Positions 55,601 to 64,000 of a DNA stretch of 64,000 nt are shown here, in pieces (positions within the stretch are counted from its first letter, which is position 1; every line of letters starts with the position of its first letter). Source of the stretch: Pseudoalteromonas sp. MM1 (GTDB taxonomy: Bacteria > Pseudomonadota > Gammaproteobacteria > Enterobacterales > Alteromonadaceae); contig NZ_AP027922.1 of assembly GCF_030296835.1 (NCBI RefSeq), positions 186,001 through 250,000 on the forward strand, in the 5' to 3' direction. Below the pieces are notes generated by a model, which searched no databases, was not told where the DNA came from, and worked only from the letters and a program-made list of their open reading frames with translations. Position numbers and translations under genes: made by a program.

Positions 55601-56302
55601 TTAGTCGAGTTTAGATTCAATAAGCTCTAAGGCTTCTTCTAAAATAGTTTCTACTGCTTTTTTAGCGCGTTCTGGATTACGTGATTTAATCGTATCTAAA
55701 ATATCAGCATGTTTTGCTACATCGGCACCTGGCACACCCTTAATGTGGTTGGTGTAACGAATACTTACGCGCAGCGCGGTGCTAATAAATTCAGTGAGCT
55801 GCACAAAAAAGCGGTTATTACTGGCCACTAAAATACTGGTATGAAAGGCAATATCGGCTTCAAGCGGATCGTCTAAGCCTTGGTCTGCATCGGCCATGCG
55901 AGCAAGTGCGTTGTCTATTTCAGCCAGTTGTGCGGCGCTGGCATTTTCAGCTGCTAGGGCAGCGGCTTGTGGCTCAAGTGCTACACGTACTTGTGTAAAC
56001 TCTTTTAATAAAGAAAGTGATGGTTTACTGCTTAAAATCCAGCGCAGTACGTCAGTGTCAAACATATTCCAGCTGCTTTCTGGCAGTACCCGAATACCTT
56101 GCTTAGGGCGAGAAGATATTAAGCCTTTAGCTGAGAGCATTTTTACGGCTTCACGTGTTGCACTGCGGCTTACATCGTATTTAACACATAGGTCAGCTTC
56201 AGATGGTAAACCTTCGTTAACTGGGTATACGCCACGCACAATTGCAAAGCCTAAATCATGGGTTAATTGTTGTGTTAAATTTTGACGAGGTTGGCTTTTC
56301 AT
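55601..56302 (-). CDS. GntR-family (FCD/FadR type) transcriptional regulator
   Basis: A 233-residue regulator with an N-terminal winged helix (residues about 10-75: LPSEADLCVKYDVSRSATREAVKMLSAKGLISSRPKQG) and a C-terminal all-helical FCD ligand-binding domain (about 95-225) with the metal-binding pattern D-x-x-x-H (EADIAFHTSI) and later histidine (AKHADIL). FCD regulators of sugar-acid loci, such as DgoR for galactonate, bind an acidic sugar and release DNA. Here galactonate or 2-keto-3-deoxygalactonate is a sensible but unproven ligand. It is divergent from the dehydrogenase-dgoK pair and convergent with GH36. Confidence 0.92.
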   Translation of the reverse strand: MKSQPRQNLTQQLTHDLGFAIVRGVYPVNEGLPSEADLCVKYDVSRSATREAVKMLSAKGLISSRPKQGIRVLPESSWNMFDTDVLRWILSSKPSLSLLKEFTQVRVALEPQAAALAAENASAAQLAEIDNALARMADADQGLDDPLEADIAFHTSILVASNNRFFVQLTEFISTALRVSIRYTNHIKGVPGADVAKHADILDTIKSRNPERAKKAVETILEEALELIESKLD

Positions 56303-56476
56303 TGAGCGTTATCCGAATGAGTTATTGCTTTATTATATATCATATATCATATTAATGTACGAAAGGATATGTTATAAACTTTGATAAAGGCAAGTATTTT
56401 AACACAGCTGTAACACGAATCCCCAAGCAAAAGTTTTTACTTTAAGTGGCGCAGTCTGTTTTATGGAGAAACGCAT
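56303..56476. promoter_or_regulatory. Divergent control region between gntR-type gene and sugar dehydrogenase
   Basis: 174 bases holding both promoters. TATATATCATATATCATAT (56334-56352) contains tandem ATATCAT repeats and shares TATATATCATA with the region upstream of the GH36 gene on the other strand. It is a candidate operator for the regulator. Confidence 0.35.
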
Positions 56477-57235
56477 TTGAATAAACACGTTCACTACCCC
56501 AGTATTTCTGGCAGAGTTGTTTTTATTACCGGGGGGGCTTCAGGCATTGGTCGCGCAATGGTAAAAGCGTTTGCCGATCAAGGTGCCAAAATTGCTTTTA
56601 TAGATATTAATAACGAGGCTGCTCAATCTCTTATTGCCTCGCTGCCTAACGCTAAATTGTGGTTTAGACAGGTTGATGTAACCGACTCAAATGCTTTACA
56701 GCAATCTTTGGTAGATGCCTGCGCAGCATTGGGTGCCATTAATGTGCTAGTAAACAATGTAGCCAACGATCGCCGCCAAGCCAGTGAAGATGTTACCGTC
56801 CAAGATTGGGATCAATGCCTACAAATTAACTTAAATCCGGCGTTTTTTGCCTCGCAAGTGGCTATGTCTTATATGAAAAGCGAAGGCGCGGGGAGCATTA
56901 TTAATTTTAGCTCTATTAATGCGATTATGGGGCAGCCGCAAATGGCCGGTTATGTAACCGCAAAGGCGGGCCTAATCGGCATGACTAAAGCGCTGGCTCG
57001 CGATTATGGTGAGTTTGGCATAAGAGTAAATGCTATCTTACCGGGTTGGGTTGCCACCGACCGCCAATTAGCCAGTTGGTTTACTAAAGAAGAGCAAGTG
57101 AAGTGGATGGAAGCCATGGCACTTAAAAAGTTAGTAACCCCTGAAGATGTAGCTAACTTGGCACTTTTTTTAGCTGCCGACGAAAGCAATATGATCACAG
57201 GTCAAGGTATTAAAATTGACGGTGGGAGGCTCTAA
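56477..57235 (+). CDS. SDR-family sugar dehydrogenase, probable D-galactose 1-dehydrogenase
   Basis: A 252-residue short-chain dehydrogenase. Cofactor loop TGGASGIG; acidic Asp in AFIDINN favours NAD; NNVANDRRQ; catalytic Ser146, Tyr159 and Lys163 with the usual 13 and 4 spacing. NNxANDxR is typical of SDRs that oxidise aldoses (galactose, arabinose, rhamnose) to lactones. The start is TTG at 56477 with GGAG eight bases before; there is no earlier ATG. It is directly followed by dgoK, so the first step of the oxidative galactose route is the best guess. A 3-oxoacyl-ACP reductase label would be misleading here. Confidence 0.88.
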   Translation: MNKHVHYPSISGRVVFITGGASGIGRAMVKAFADQGAKIAFIDINNEAAQSLIASLPNAKLWFRQVDVTDSNALQQSLVDACAALGAINVLVNNVANDRRQASEDVTVQDWDQCLQINLNPAFFASQVAMSYMKSEGAGSIINFSSINAIMGQPQMAGYVTAKAGLIGMTKALARDYGEFGIRVNAILPGWVATDRQLASWFTKEEQVKWMEAMALKKLVTPEDVANLALFLAADESNMITGQGIKIDGGRL

Positions 57236-57236
57236 G

Positions 57237-58181
57237 TTGCAGCACTTAAACCTTTTTATAGCCGTAGATTGGGGCACGAGTCATTTACGCGCTTATTTAT
57301 GTAGTGTAAATACCACAGGGCAATTAACGTTAATTGCTCAGCGCGACGGCCCAGGTGTGATTAGAGATAAACAAAACTTTGAACACACTTTAATTGGCGT
57401 CGTTGCACCCTGGACCAGCGAATACGGCGTGTTACCTATTTATATGGCGGGGCAAATTACCTCAAGTATTGGCTGGAAAGAAACCCCATATTTAGCCTGC
57501 CCTATAAACCCCGAAAGCCTACTCAGTGGTGCGATTAACTTTGATTGTGCAGGTAATAAAGTCAGTGCCTTACCTGGCACAAAATGCACATTACAAAATA
57601 ATTTATTTGATGTAATGCGCGGCGAAGAACTGCAAATTTTAGGGTTTTTAAAACAAAATCCGGACTATCAGCACGGCAATGTACTAATATGTTTACCCGG
57701 TACCCATACGAAATGGGTGTTGCTAAAAGATGGGCAAATTATCTGTTTTAAAACCGCAATGACCGGTGAATTGTACGATTTGCTGTGTCATCAAAGTGTA
57801 CTTATTCCTAATGATTGTGAGGCTGGGGAATTTGATTGGCATGCATTTGAGCAAGGTTGTGAGCTTACCTTAGGCAGTGACAGCGGTAATTTGGCGCACG
57901 GTATTTTTAGTGTGCGTACGCGCCAGCTTTCAAAAGAGTTAACGCCAGTGCAAGCCAAGGCGTACTTGTCGGGAGTGCTAATAGGTAGTGATGTACGCGC
58001 TGCACGCCATGCCAGTGAATGGCAATTGGTGAATAATTCTAAAGTGGTGGTTATTGGCACAGAGCAACTAAATAAGTGTTTTACCCATGCGTTAAATTGC
58101 ATAGGCGTAGAATGCCTAGAGTTTGATGTTAAAACGGCAACCTTAAGTGGTTTTAACTACTTGTTTAATACTAAAAGCTAA
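57237..58181 (+). CDS. dgoK: 2-dehydro-3-deoxygalactonokinase
   Basis: DgoK phosphorylates 2-keto-3-deoxygalactonate at O6 to give KDPGal, later split by DgoA aldolase. The N-terminal ATPase-fold loop IAVDWGTSHLRAYL and the inner motifs MAGQITSSIGW, LPGTKCT, MRGEE and CLPGTHTKWV (with the phosphate-binding Thr/His) are those of the DgoK family. The start is TTG at 57237: GGGAGG, encoded in the end of the upstream gene, stands seven bases before it. Length 314 is normal. It begins one base after the SDR stop. No dgoA, dgoD or lactonase is adjacent. Confidence 0.92.
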   Translation: MQHLNLFIAVDWGTSHLRAYLCSVNTTGQLTLIAQRDGPGVIRDKQNFEHTLIGVVAPWTSEYGVLPIYMAGQITSSIGWKETPYLACPINPESLLSGAINFDCAGNKVSALPGTKCTLQNNLFDVMRGEELQILGFLKQNPDYQHGNVLICLPGTHTKWVLLKDGQIICFKTAMTGELYDLLCHQSVLIPNDCEAGEFDWHAFEQGCELTLGSDSGNLAHGIFSVRTRQLSKELTPVQAKAYLSGVLIGSDVRAARHASEWQLVNNSKVVVIGTEQLNKCFTHALNCIGVECLEFDVKTATLSGFNYLFNTKS

Positions 58182-58196
58182 TAACCCAGCAGATAC

Positions 58197-58234
58197 AAAA
58201 AAACCTCTACATTATAATTATGTAGAGGTTTTTT
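58197..58234. terminator. Bidirectional terminator between dgoK and glpD
   Basis: AAAAAACCTCTACAT (58198-58212), loop TATAATT, ATGTAGAGGTTTTTT (58220-58234). Serves both convergent transcripts. Confidence 0.9.
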
Positions 58235-58253
58235 GATTTATATGTTTTGCGTT

Positions 58254-59759
58254 TTATGCTGTTTTAGCCCCTTGGCCTTGCTCAATATAATGATTAAGCG
58301 TTGCCACTTGTGCGTCATTAAAACGCAGGCCTAGTTTACTTCTGCGCCATAAAATATTATAAGCGTTGCCCGCCCATTCTTCGTTTAGTAAGTAATCGAC
58401 TTCTGCTGCAAATAAGCCATGGCCAAAGTCTTGGCCTAAATCACTTAGCTGGACTGCATTGCCTAAAATTAGTTTGGCACGAGTCCCGTAGGTACGTACA
58501 AAGCGTTTAAGAGTGATTTCTGGTAACCAACTATAAGTCGCTTTTAGTTCATTAGTGAGTGCCTCTACCGAGCTAAAATCACCACCAGGAAGTGCGCTGT
58601 GTTTGGTCCACGCTTCACTCATTTGTGGGTAAAACTCTTCAAGCTTATTCACCGCAGCTTCGGCAAGTTTACGGTAGGTGGTAATTTTGCCACCAAACAC
58701 ACTTAACAGTGGTGTGTGTTTGCCTTCACTTGATAGCTCTAACTTGTAATCACGTGTTACTTTTTGTGCATTCACTGACTCGTCATCAAGCAGTGGGCGC
58801 ACACCCGAAAAGGTATGTACTATATCTTCGCGTTTAATGTGGTTTTTAAAGTAGCTGTTAGTAATATCAATTAAGTAATCGATTTCTTCATCACTAATTT
58901 TTACATCTTGCGCTGCGCCTTTGTGTTCAACATCGGTGGTGCCTACTAGCGAGTAGTCATCCTCAAATGGAATAACAAACACAATGCGCTGATCTTTATT
59001 TTGTAAAATATAGGCTTGTTTTTCATCGTGAATACGCGGCACCACAATATGGCTGCCTTTTACAAGGCGAATATTTTGTGGTGATTTTTCAATCAGTGCT
59101 TCGTCAAATAATTTTGCAACCCACGGGCCTGCTGCATTAACAATACCTTTGGCTTTAATAGTTTGTTGCGCCTTAGTTTGTTGTTGCTCAAGCGTTATCT
59201 GCCATTGGTTATCAATGCGTTTTGCACTAACACACTTGGTTTGCGTAGCAATGGTCGCGCCTTTGTTTTGCGCAGCTAAGGCGTTTAAAATTACCAAACG
59301 TGAATCATCAACCCAGCCATCTGAGTATTCAAACCCTTTTGTAATTGAAGGTTCTAATACGCTGTTTTCACCAAATTTAATGCCACGCGAGCCAGCAAGT
59401 GTTTCTCGCTTAGCGAGGTTGTCGTACATAAATAAGCCAATGCGGATCATCCATGCTGGGCGTAGGTGTTTTTGATGCGGTAATCTAAAGGTGAGCGGCC
59501 ACATAATGTGCGGGGCATTTTTAAGCAGTACCTCACGCTCTGCAAGTGCTTCTTTTACAAGTCTAAATTCATAATGTTCAAGGTAGCGCAAACCGCCGTG
59601 GATTAGTTTAGAACTATTTGAAGATGTTGCACTGGCAAGGTCTGATTGTTCGCACAAAAGCACCTTTAATCCTCTGCCTGCTGCATCAGCTGCTATTCCA
59701 GTGCCGTTTACACCGCCACCGACGACGAGTAGGTCGTATTCGTTATCTGCTAATTCCAC
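58254..59759 (-). CDS. glpD: Aerobic glycerol-3-phosphate dehydrogenase
   Basis: GlpD oxidises glycerol-3-phosphate to dihydroxyacetone phosphate and passes electrons from FAD to quinone at the inner membrane face. FAD-binding loop VVGGGVNGTGIAADAAGRG at residues 11-29; SSNSSKLIHGGLRYLE; the late FSGVRPLLDDES and VFGGKITTYRKLAE motifs; and a C-terminal helical domain. Length 501 is normal. The start codon is GTG at 59759, with AAGG about nine bases upstream. It follows glpK on the same strand with a 197-base gap; no glpF or glpR is in the window. Confidence 0.96.
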   Translation of the reverse strand: MELADNEYDLLVVGGGVNGTGIAADAAGRGLKVLLCEQSDLASATSSNSSKLIHGGLRYLEHYEFRLVKEALAEREVLLKNAPHIMWPLTFRLPHQKHLRPAWMIRIGLFMYDNLAKRETLAGSRGIKFGENSVLEPSITKGFEYSDGWVDDSRLVILNALAAQNKGATIATQTKCVSAKRIDNQWQITLEQQQTKAQQTIKAKGIVNAAGPWVAKLFDEALIEKSPQNIRLVKGSHIVVPRIHDEKQAYILQNKDQRIVFVIPFEDDYSLVGTTDVEHKGAAQDVKISDEEIDYLIDITNSYFKNHIKREDIVHTFSGVRPLLDDESVNAQKVTRDYKLELSSEGKHTPLLSVFGGKITTYRKLAEAAVNKLEEFYPQMSEAWTKHSALPGGDFSSVEALTNELKATYSWLPEITLKRFVRTYGTRAKLILGNAVQLSDLGQDFGHGLFAAEVDYLLNEEWAGNAYNILWRRSKLGLRFNDAQVATLNHYIEQGQGAKTA

Positions 59760-59774
59760 CGAGCTAACCTTTTT

Positions 59775-59789
59775 ATTTGTAATATAAAT
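59775..59789. promoter_or_regulatory. AT-rich palindrome before glpD
   Basis: ATTTGTA-A-TATAAAT, one mismatch from a perfect palindrome and 13 of 15 bases like the sites before galM and the TonB receptor. It lies 15 bases before the glpD start. Possibly chance in AT-rich DNA. Confidence 0.25.
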
Positions 59790-59928
59790 AAGACATATAA
59801 CATCATAAAGCGGTGGCTCTTATTTGACAATAGATAACCACGCTTTTTGCGTGTTAATTTTCAATCCTGATCTTTTAAAACATACAGCGTACAGCGCGCT
59901 ATTTAGCTGACTTTGTTTATGTTTGATA

Positions 59929-59951
59929 AGCCGCTAACTTAATTAGCGGCT
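59929..59951 (-). promoter_or_regulatory. Hairpin after glpK
   Basis: AGCCGCTAA (59951-59943 on the minus strand) and TTAGCGGCT (59937-59929) around TTAAG. No T-run follows on the minus strand, so it may be a partial terminator or mRNA-end stabiliser between glpK and glpD. Confidence 0.5.
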
Positions 59952-59956
59952 AGTTT

Positions 59957-61459
59957 TTACTGCTGTTGGCAATCGTCACTAGATAAACGAACTTGCGCTA
60001 CACAGTGCTGCCATTTTGCGTATAAATCATTACGCTCGTCAGCACTCATTGCTGGCTCAAAGCGACGGTCACAGGTCCACATTTTTGCTAATTGCTCCGT
60101 TGACTTATACACACCGGTTTGTAAGCCTGCTAAGTATGCTACGCCTAAAGAGGTGGTTTCGGTCACTGTTGGGCGCTCTACGGTTGCGCCTAGAATGTTT
60201 GATAAAAAGGCAAGTACCCAGTTATTTTTAACCATACCGCCATCAACCCGTAACACGCTTGGACGTAAGCCATCACGCTCCATTGCTTTTTGTAAATCTT
60301 TGGTTTGATACCCTACAGATTGCAGCGCAGCAGCAACTATGGTGCTAATGCCCGAGTCGCGCGTTAAACCTAAAATAGCGCCCCGTGCGTTCGGGTCCCA
60401 ATACGGTGCACCTAACCCTGTAAACGAAGGCACTAAAAATACCCCATGATCAAGCGGTACATCTTTTACTAAGGATTCGCTCTCTCCGGCATGGCTTAAT
60501 AGTTTTAAGCCTTCAACAATCCACTGCATCGTGGCGCCAGCCATAAAAATGCTGCCCTCAATAGCGTAAGTTGGTTTGCCGTTTAATCTGTAAGCCACCG
60601 TGGTTAGTAAGCGGTTTTCAGAAGTAAGCGCTTTTTCGCCAGTATTAAGCATTAAAAAACAGCCCGTACCGTAAGTGCTTTTAGCCATGCCTTGTTCAAA
60701 ACATGCGTGGCCCACAAGGGCTGCTTGCTGATCGCCGGCAATACCACATACACGTATTGGCGTGCCAAAAATATCGTCGCTGGTTGAGCCAAACTCGTCG
60801 GCTGAGTCCATCACTTGAGGCAGCATAGATTCAGGAATATCGAATAAATCGAGTAACTCTTGATCCCATTGCTGAGTATGAATATTAAATAGCATGGTGC
60901 GCGATGCGTTAGTTGCATCGGTGCGGTGCACTTTACCACCGGTTAACTGCCACAATAAGTAGGTATCTACAGTACCAAAAGCCAGTTCACCCGCAAGGGC
61001 TTGTTCGCGTGCGCCTTCTACGTTGTCTAAAATCCAGCGTACTTTAGTGGCCGAAAAATACGGGTCTAGTAGTAGGCCTGTTTTATCGCTTATGGTTTGG
61101 CAAAGCTCATCAGTGCTTAGGCTTTCGCAGTAATCACTGGTGCGGCGGTCTTGCCAAACAATCGCGTTATAAATTGGTTTACCGGTTTTTTTGTTCCATA
61201 CCAGTGTGGTTTCGCGTTGATTGGTGATACCAATGGCAATAATTTCTTCAGGCTTTACGTTTTTATCGGCTAGCACTTTGCGGCTGGTACTTAGCACGGT
61301 TTGCCAAATATCGTTAGGGTCGTGTTCTACCCAGCCATTTTGCGGAAAATGCTGCGAAAATTCTTGTTGTGCTGTACCAAAAACGTCTGCATCTTTTGTA
61401 AACAAGATGGCCCGAGAGCTTGTGGTTCCTTGATCAATTGAGAGTATGTATTTGGACAT
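59957..61459 (-). CDS. glpK: Glycerol kinase
   Basis: GlpK phosphorylates glycerol to glycerol-3-phosphate, the substrate of GlpD. FGGY-family marks: [12 protein letters not shown] at residues 7-18, the glycerol-binding stretch [29 protein letters not shown], and [13 protein letters not shown]. Length 500 is normal. It is upstream of glpD on the same strand. The facilitator GlpF is not adjacent, unlike in Escherichia coli. No GlpR or fructose-1,6-bisphosphate control can be read from the sequence alone. Confidence 0.97.
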   Translation of the reverse strand: MSKYILSIDQGTTSSRAILFTKDADVFGTAQQEFSQHFPQNGWVEHDPNDIWQTVLSTSRKVLADKNVKPEEIIAIGITNQRETTLVWNKKTGKPIYNAIVWQDRRTSDYCESLSTDELCQTISDKTGLLLDPYFSATKVRWILDNVEGAREQALAGELAFGTVDTYLLWQLTGGKVHRTDATNASRTMLFNIHTQQWDQELLDLFDIPESMLPQVMDSADEFGSTSDDIFGTPIRVCGIAGDQQAALVGHACFEQGMAKSTYGTGCFLMLNTGEKALTSENRLLTTVAYRLNGKPTYAIEGSIFMAGATMQWIVEGLKLLSHAGESESLVKDVPLDHGVFLVPSFTGLGAPYWDPNARGAILGLTRDSGISTIVAAALQSVGYQTKDLQKAMERDGLRPSVLRVDGGMVKNNWVLAFLSNILGATVERPTVTETTSLGVAYLAGLQTGVYKSTEQLAKMWTCDRRFEPAMSADERNDLYAKWQHCVAQVRLSSDDCQQQ

Positions 61460-61667
61460 GATATTTGTGTTATTTATCTTATCTTATATATGACTAGATT
61501 GCCTTTAACTAAGATTAATGGCAACGATTTTTTCTTAAAATAGCCGATTAAAAAATAAACACGCTGTTTTTATTTGCTAACTCTTTTAAATAACAGGTGT
61601 TTTATTACGGCATAATTTTAAGTGCGAGTGCGGTTATTTATAAAGATAACCGCTTAAAAACTTAATG

Positions 61668-62996
61668 TTACTTGGTGTGAGGTTTGGCTTGTTGCCAATC
61701 CATACCCGTTGAAAAGCGATTATCAAACCCGTGCCATTGTGGCAGCGGCTTACCATCAACAATGGCTTGATCGCCGTTTTGTGGTAAATCAAGGTATTCG
61801 CATTGGCTGGCAACGCCTTTTACGTGGCAGTCCATCATAGCAAGTACAAAGTGTTTGTTGGTCTCATTTAGAGTGCGCATTGACCAGGATGGCTCGTAGT
61901 AATGGCCAATATCTAATTCGCTACTACTTTGTGCAATAGCAGGCGCAGGGTGCGGTGCAATATTATGGCGAGCATTTTTGTAAGTAAGCATATACTTATC
62001 TGAGCTGCCTGTTTGGTCATACAGGTTTTTAATGCCTTCGTAACCGGATATATCATCTAAGCTACCCGCCACATAAAGCGAAGGGACTTTAATGTTTTGC
62101 ATAGCATCGGTTTTAAATAGGTTATGTTGCCCGCCCCACGGTGCAAAGGCCACCATGGCTTTTATGCGTGTATCAACTTTTGGATTTTGATATTGCCCAC
62201 CTGCGCAGCTATTGAGTAATTGCTGCACTTGTTTAATTTGTGCAGGGTCTTTTATACCGGTAAACATGGCGGTTGTTTGCTCATTAAAGTCATAACAGCC
62301 ACCAATTGTATTTACCGCGCCAAAACCTCCCATTGAGTAGCCAATAATACCTGCACTATTGTTATCGACTTGCTTGCTGGCAAAGTTGTTTTGTTCGTTA
62401 AAATAATTAAGTACAAATTGCTGATCGCGTGAGCGGTTAATAAGGGTACTAAAAAAGCCCGAAAACGGGGCGTTTTTAAAATCAACATCGGCATTGGTTG
62501 AGTCGGTATGATCAAGTGCAGCAACTATGTATCCGTGCGATGCTAAGTGCTCACCTAGGTAGTACATAATAGTGCGATAGCCGGTATAACCGTGCGAAAG
62601 CACAATAACAGGGTAGTGCTCTTTATTATTAATGGCTACATCGCGCATGGCATCGGCTTGTAAGGTAAATGATTTACCTGTGCGTGTTACATCACTGTAG
62701 CTAGTGAGTGGTGCCTTTGCCGTGTTTGCTGCGGGATACCACACTTCTACTTTTAAAGGGCGATCTTTTTGAGTTTGTGTTGCAGGGTCAAACTGCGCTG
62801 GGTTTACTAAGTCAAGCGTTTGTACGCCAACACTGTAACTACCTTTAGCAGCAAGCTCTGGAAGTACTTCGCTGGTTATTGGCGGGTAGAGTTGCTCAGG
62901 TGTTTTTTGAGCTGCAAAAACAGTACTTGCTGTTAAGCAGCCAGTTGCAAGCAGCAAGGCTTTGGAAAGCGCCTTTAAAGTGTGTGTGGTTGTCAT
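61668..62996 (-). CDS. Secreted alpha/beta hydrolase (PAF-acetylhydrolase/dienelactone-hydrolase-like)
   Basis: A 442-residue secreted protein: signal peptide ending STVFAAQ, then an alpha/beta-hydrolase domain with oxyanion region VIVLSHGYTGYR, nucleophile Ser in GYSMGGFG (near residue 221), an aspartate in AGSLDDISG and the catalytic histidine in YKNARHN. This is the class of lipases, acetylhydrolases and polyesterase-like enzymes; the substrate is unknown. Cysteines (CYDF, LNSCAGG, MDCHVKG, SQCEYL) could form two disulfides, fitting a periplasmic or extracellular location. A stem GCGGTTAT/ATAACCGC (61630-61653) follows the gene without a T-run. Confidence 0.85.
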   Translation of the reverse strand: MTTTHTLKALSKALLLATGCLTASTVFAAQKTPEQLYPPITSEVLPELAAKGSYSVGVQTLDLVNPAQFDPATQTQKDRPLKVEVWYPAANTAKAPLTSYSDVTRTGKSFTLQADAMRDVAINNKEHYPVIVLSHGYTGYRTIMYYLGEHLASHGYIVAALDHTDSTNADVDFKNAPFSGFFSTLINRSRDQQFVLNYFNEQNNFASKQVDNNSAGIIGYSMGGFGAVNTIGGCYDFNEQTTAMFTGIKDPAQIKQVQQLLNSCAGGQYQNPKVDTRIKAMVAFAPWGGQHNLFKTDAMQNIKVPSLYVAGSLDDISGYEGIKNLYDQTGSSDKYMLTYKNARHNIAPHPAPAIAQSSSELDIGHYYEPSWSMRTLNETNKHFVLAMMDCHVKGVASQCEYLDLPQNGDQAIVDGKPLPQWHGFDNRFSTGMDWQQAKPHTK

Positions 62997-63027
62997 TGTG
63001 TATCCTTGTTGTGTGTATTTTTTATTA

Positions 63028-64000
63028 TTAATCTAGCTCATGAGTTTCAACGCTATCACTGTATTTAAGCTGCCACTGGGCCCGAAGCTCATCCATTATA
63101 TTCATAACTCTTAGGCTTGTGCTGAGCGGTAATACAGTACTTTGTGTTTGCTGCTGTAAAATACACTCGCTTACGTGAGCAATTTCGAATTTAAAGTTCT
63201 CATCGTCATTAAAGCTAAAATCAAAGCGCTGCATTTGTTGTGCGTTTAAATGAAGCTCTAGCGACTGAGCACCGACAAATTCATCAATACGAATATATCC
63301 TTGCTCCCCTAAAATACAGGCTTGAGTAGGGCCATTTTGTTGTAAAGCGCTGCTAAGCTGTGCAAATTGGCCTTCGCCGTAATTTATAAGGGTTACACTT
63401 CGCTCATCTACGCCGGTCGTGCTTTTATGTACTAATGATTTAATTTGCTCAGGGGCTTTATTAAATACCACATCGGCAATCGATAGTGGGTAAATACCTA
63501 AATCAAGTAATGCGCCACCCGCTGTTGCAGGGTTCATTAAACGGTGTGAGTCAGCAAAGTTGCCTGCTAGGCTAAAGTTAGCATTAACACTGTGTACTTT
63601 GCCTATTACGCCCTCGCTTAATAGCTGCTGCAGTTTTACTATGGCTGGTAAAAAGCGCATCCATACACCTTCCATTAAAAAGCAGTTTTGTTGCTCTGCT
63701 AACTGACTAAGGGTTGTGAGTTGCTGTGCATTAACCGTAATGGGTTTTTCGCTGAGTACATGTTTATTGTGCATTAAGCATTGCGCAATGGTTTTAAAGT
63801 GTTGCTCGTGGGTATTGGCAATATAAATGGCATCAATGTGTGGGCATTGCATAAGAGCTTGGTAGCTCTCATAGCCTTTAATACAATAGTGTGTGGCAAA
63901 CTCATTTGCGCGTTGCTCGCTGGTCGATGCAGCGCCAATAAGCTGTGCATTGGCGCAATGCGTAATGCTTTTAGCAAAGGTGTGAGCAATATTGCCACAC
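63028..64000 (-). CDS. Gfo/Idh/MocA-family oxidoreductase, N-terminus cut by window edge
   Basis: The frame continues from the stop at 63028 to the window edge; only the first few residues, up to the glycine-rich nucleotide loop (CGNIAHTF), are missing. The N-terminal Rossmann part has AIYIANTHEQHF and SEKPITVN (EKP motif typical of the family), and the C-terminal alpha/beta domain has GGALLDLGIYPLSIADV. The family oxidises sugars, inositols or dihydrodiols with NAD(P). The substrate cannot be named; a trans-dihydrodiol or glucose-fructose-type reductase is a possibility. An ATG at 63852 is internal and not the start. Confidence 0.9.
   Translation of the reverse strand, partial: CGNIAHTFAKSITHCANAQLIGAASTSEQRANEFATHYCIKGYESYQALMQCPHIDAIYIANTHEQHFKTIAQCLMHNKHVLSEKPITVNAQQLTTLSQLAEQQNCFLMEGVWMRFLPAIVKLQQLLSEGVIGKVHSVNANFSLAGNFADSHRLMNPATAGGALLDLGIYPLSIADVVFNKAPEQIKSLVHKSTTGVDERSVTLINYGEGQFAQLSSALQQNGPTQACILGEQGYIRIDEFVGAQSLELHLNAQQMQRFDFSFNDDENFKFEIAHVSECILQQQTQSTVLPLSTSLRVMNIMDELRAQWQLKYSDSVETHELD

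Noticed and set aside
55896..56285. 129-codon plus-strand open frame
   Set aside because: Antisense to the GntR-family regulator, no start signal, no recognisable protein features.
1..64000. CRISPR array, tRNA, rRNA, prophage or restriction/defence island
   Set aside because: On reading through I found no regularly spaced repeats, no cloverleaf-like or rRNA sequence, and no integrase, phage or nuclease-methylase gene sets. A computed tRNA and CRISPR scan would be needed to exclude them fully.

Overview
The window looks like chromosomal DNA of a marine gammaproteobacterium of the Alteromonadales, most likely Pseudoalteromonas. This rests on the AT-rich base composition, the gene repertoire (cysJIH; glnA followed by a DUF4124 gene and glnLG; bipA; both aconitases; TonB-receptor sugar loci containing a tryptophan-halogenase homologue and SapC) and dense coding with many convergent gene pairs separated by two-way terminators. 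Genus is inferred from protein resemblance recalled from memory, not from a database search. I see no rRNA, tRNA, CRISPR array, transposase or prophage gene.

Layout. 1-743: 5' part of a secreted, probably nuclease-type protein that leaves the window. 1050-5402: sulfate assimilation (cysJ, cysI, cysH). 5530-11757: small proteins around acnA, including an S4 RNA-binding protein, a lipoprotein and a cyclic-nucleotide-binding-domain protein. 11786-16398: nitrogen control block read leftwards (glnA, a DUF4124 protein, glnL, glnG), with a candidate sigma-54 promoter and an NtrC site before glnA. 16905-18728: typA/bipA. 19029-26141: envelope and miscellaneous genes (CBM9-like protein, metallo-beta-lactamase-fold lipoprotein, DUF2959 lipoprotein, YihY, Dtd, spermidine-synthase-like protein, GNAT-thioesterase fusion, PldA).

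26349-30738: the most instructive block. A promoter, a lysine riboswitch with a readable terminator/antiterminator, and a four-gene operon: dapA, dapD, a PLP decarboxylase with a non-canonical active-site motif, and an AstE/aspartoacylase-type zinc hydrolase. The hydrolase could supply the desuccinylase step normally done by DapE.

30838-44952: tag, selO, an OmpA-family porin, acnB, a 1392-residue lipoprotein made of two tandem copies of a roughly 530-residue unit, a dioxygenase plus class V aminotransferase pair, a prolyl-hydroxylase-like enzyme and a thioesterase.

45130-58181: a galactoside utilisation locus: galM, TonB-dependent receptor, tryptophan-halogenase-like flavoprotein, SapC, sodium/solute symporter, GH36 alpha-galactosidase, a GntR/FCD regulator, and an SDR dehydrogenase plus dgoK that point to oxidative (De Ley-Doudoroff) galactose breakdown. 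Inferred flow: the receptor imports the oligosaccharide, GH36 releases galactose, GalM presents the right anomer, the SDR oxidises it and DgoK phosphorylates 2-keto-3-deoxygalactonate. The lactonase, dehydratase and aldolase are not in the window.

58254-64000: glycerol catabolism (glpK, glpD), a secreted alpha/beta hydrolase and a Gfo/Idh/MocA oxidoreductase cut by the window edge.
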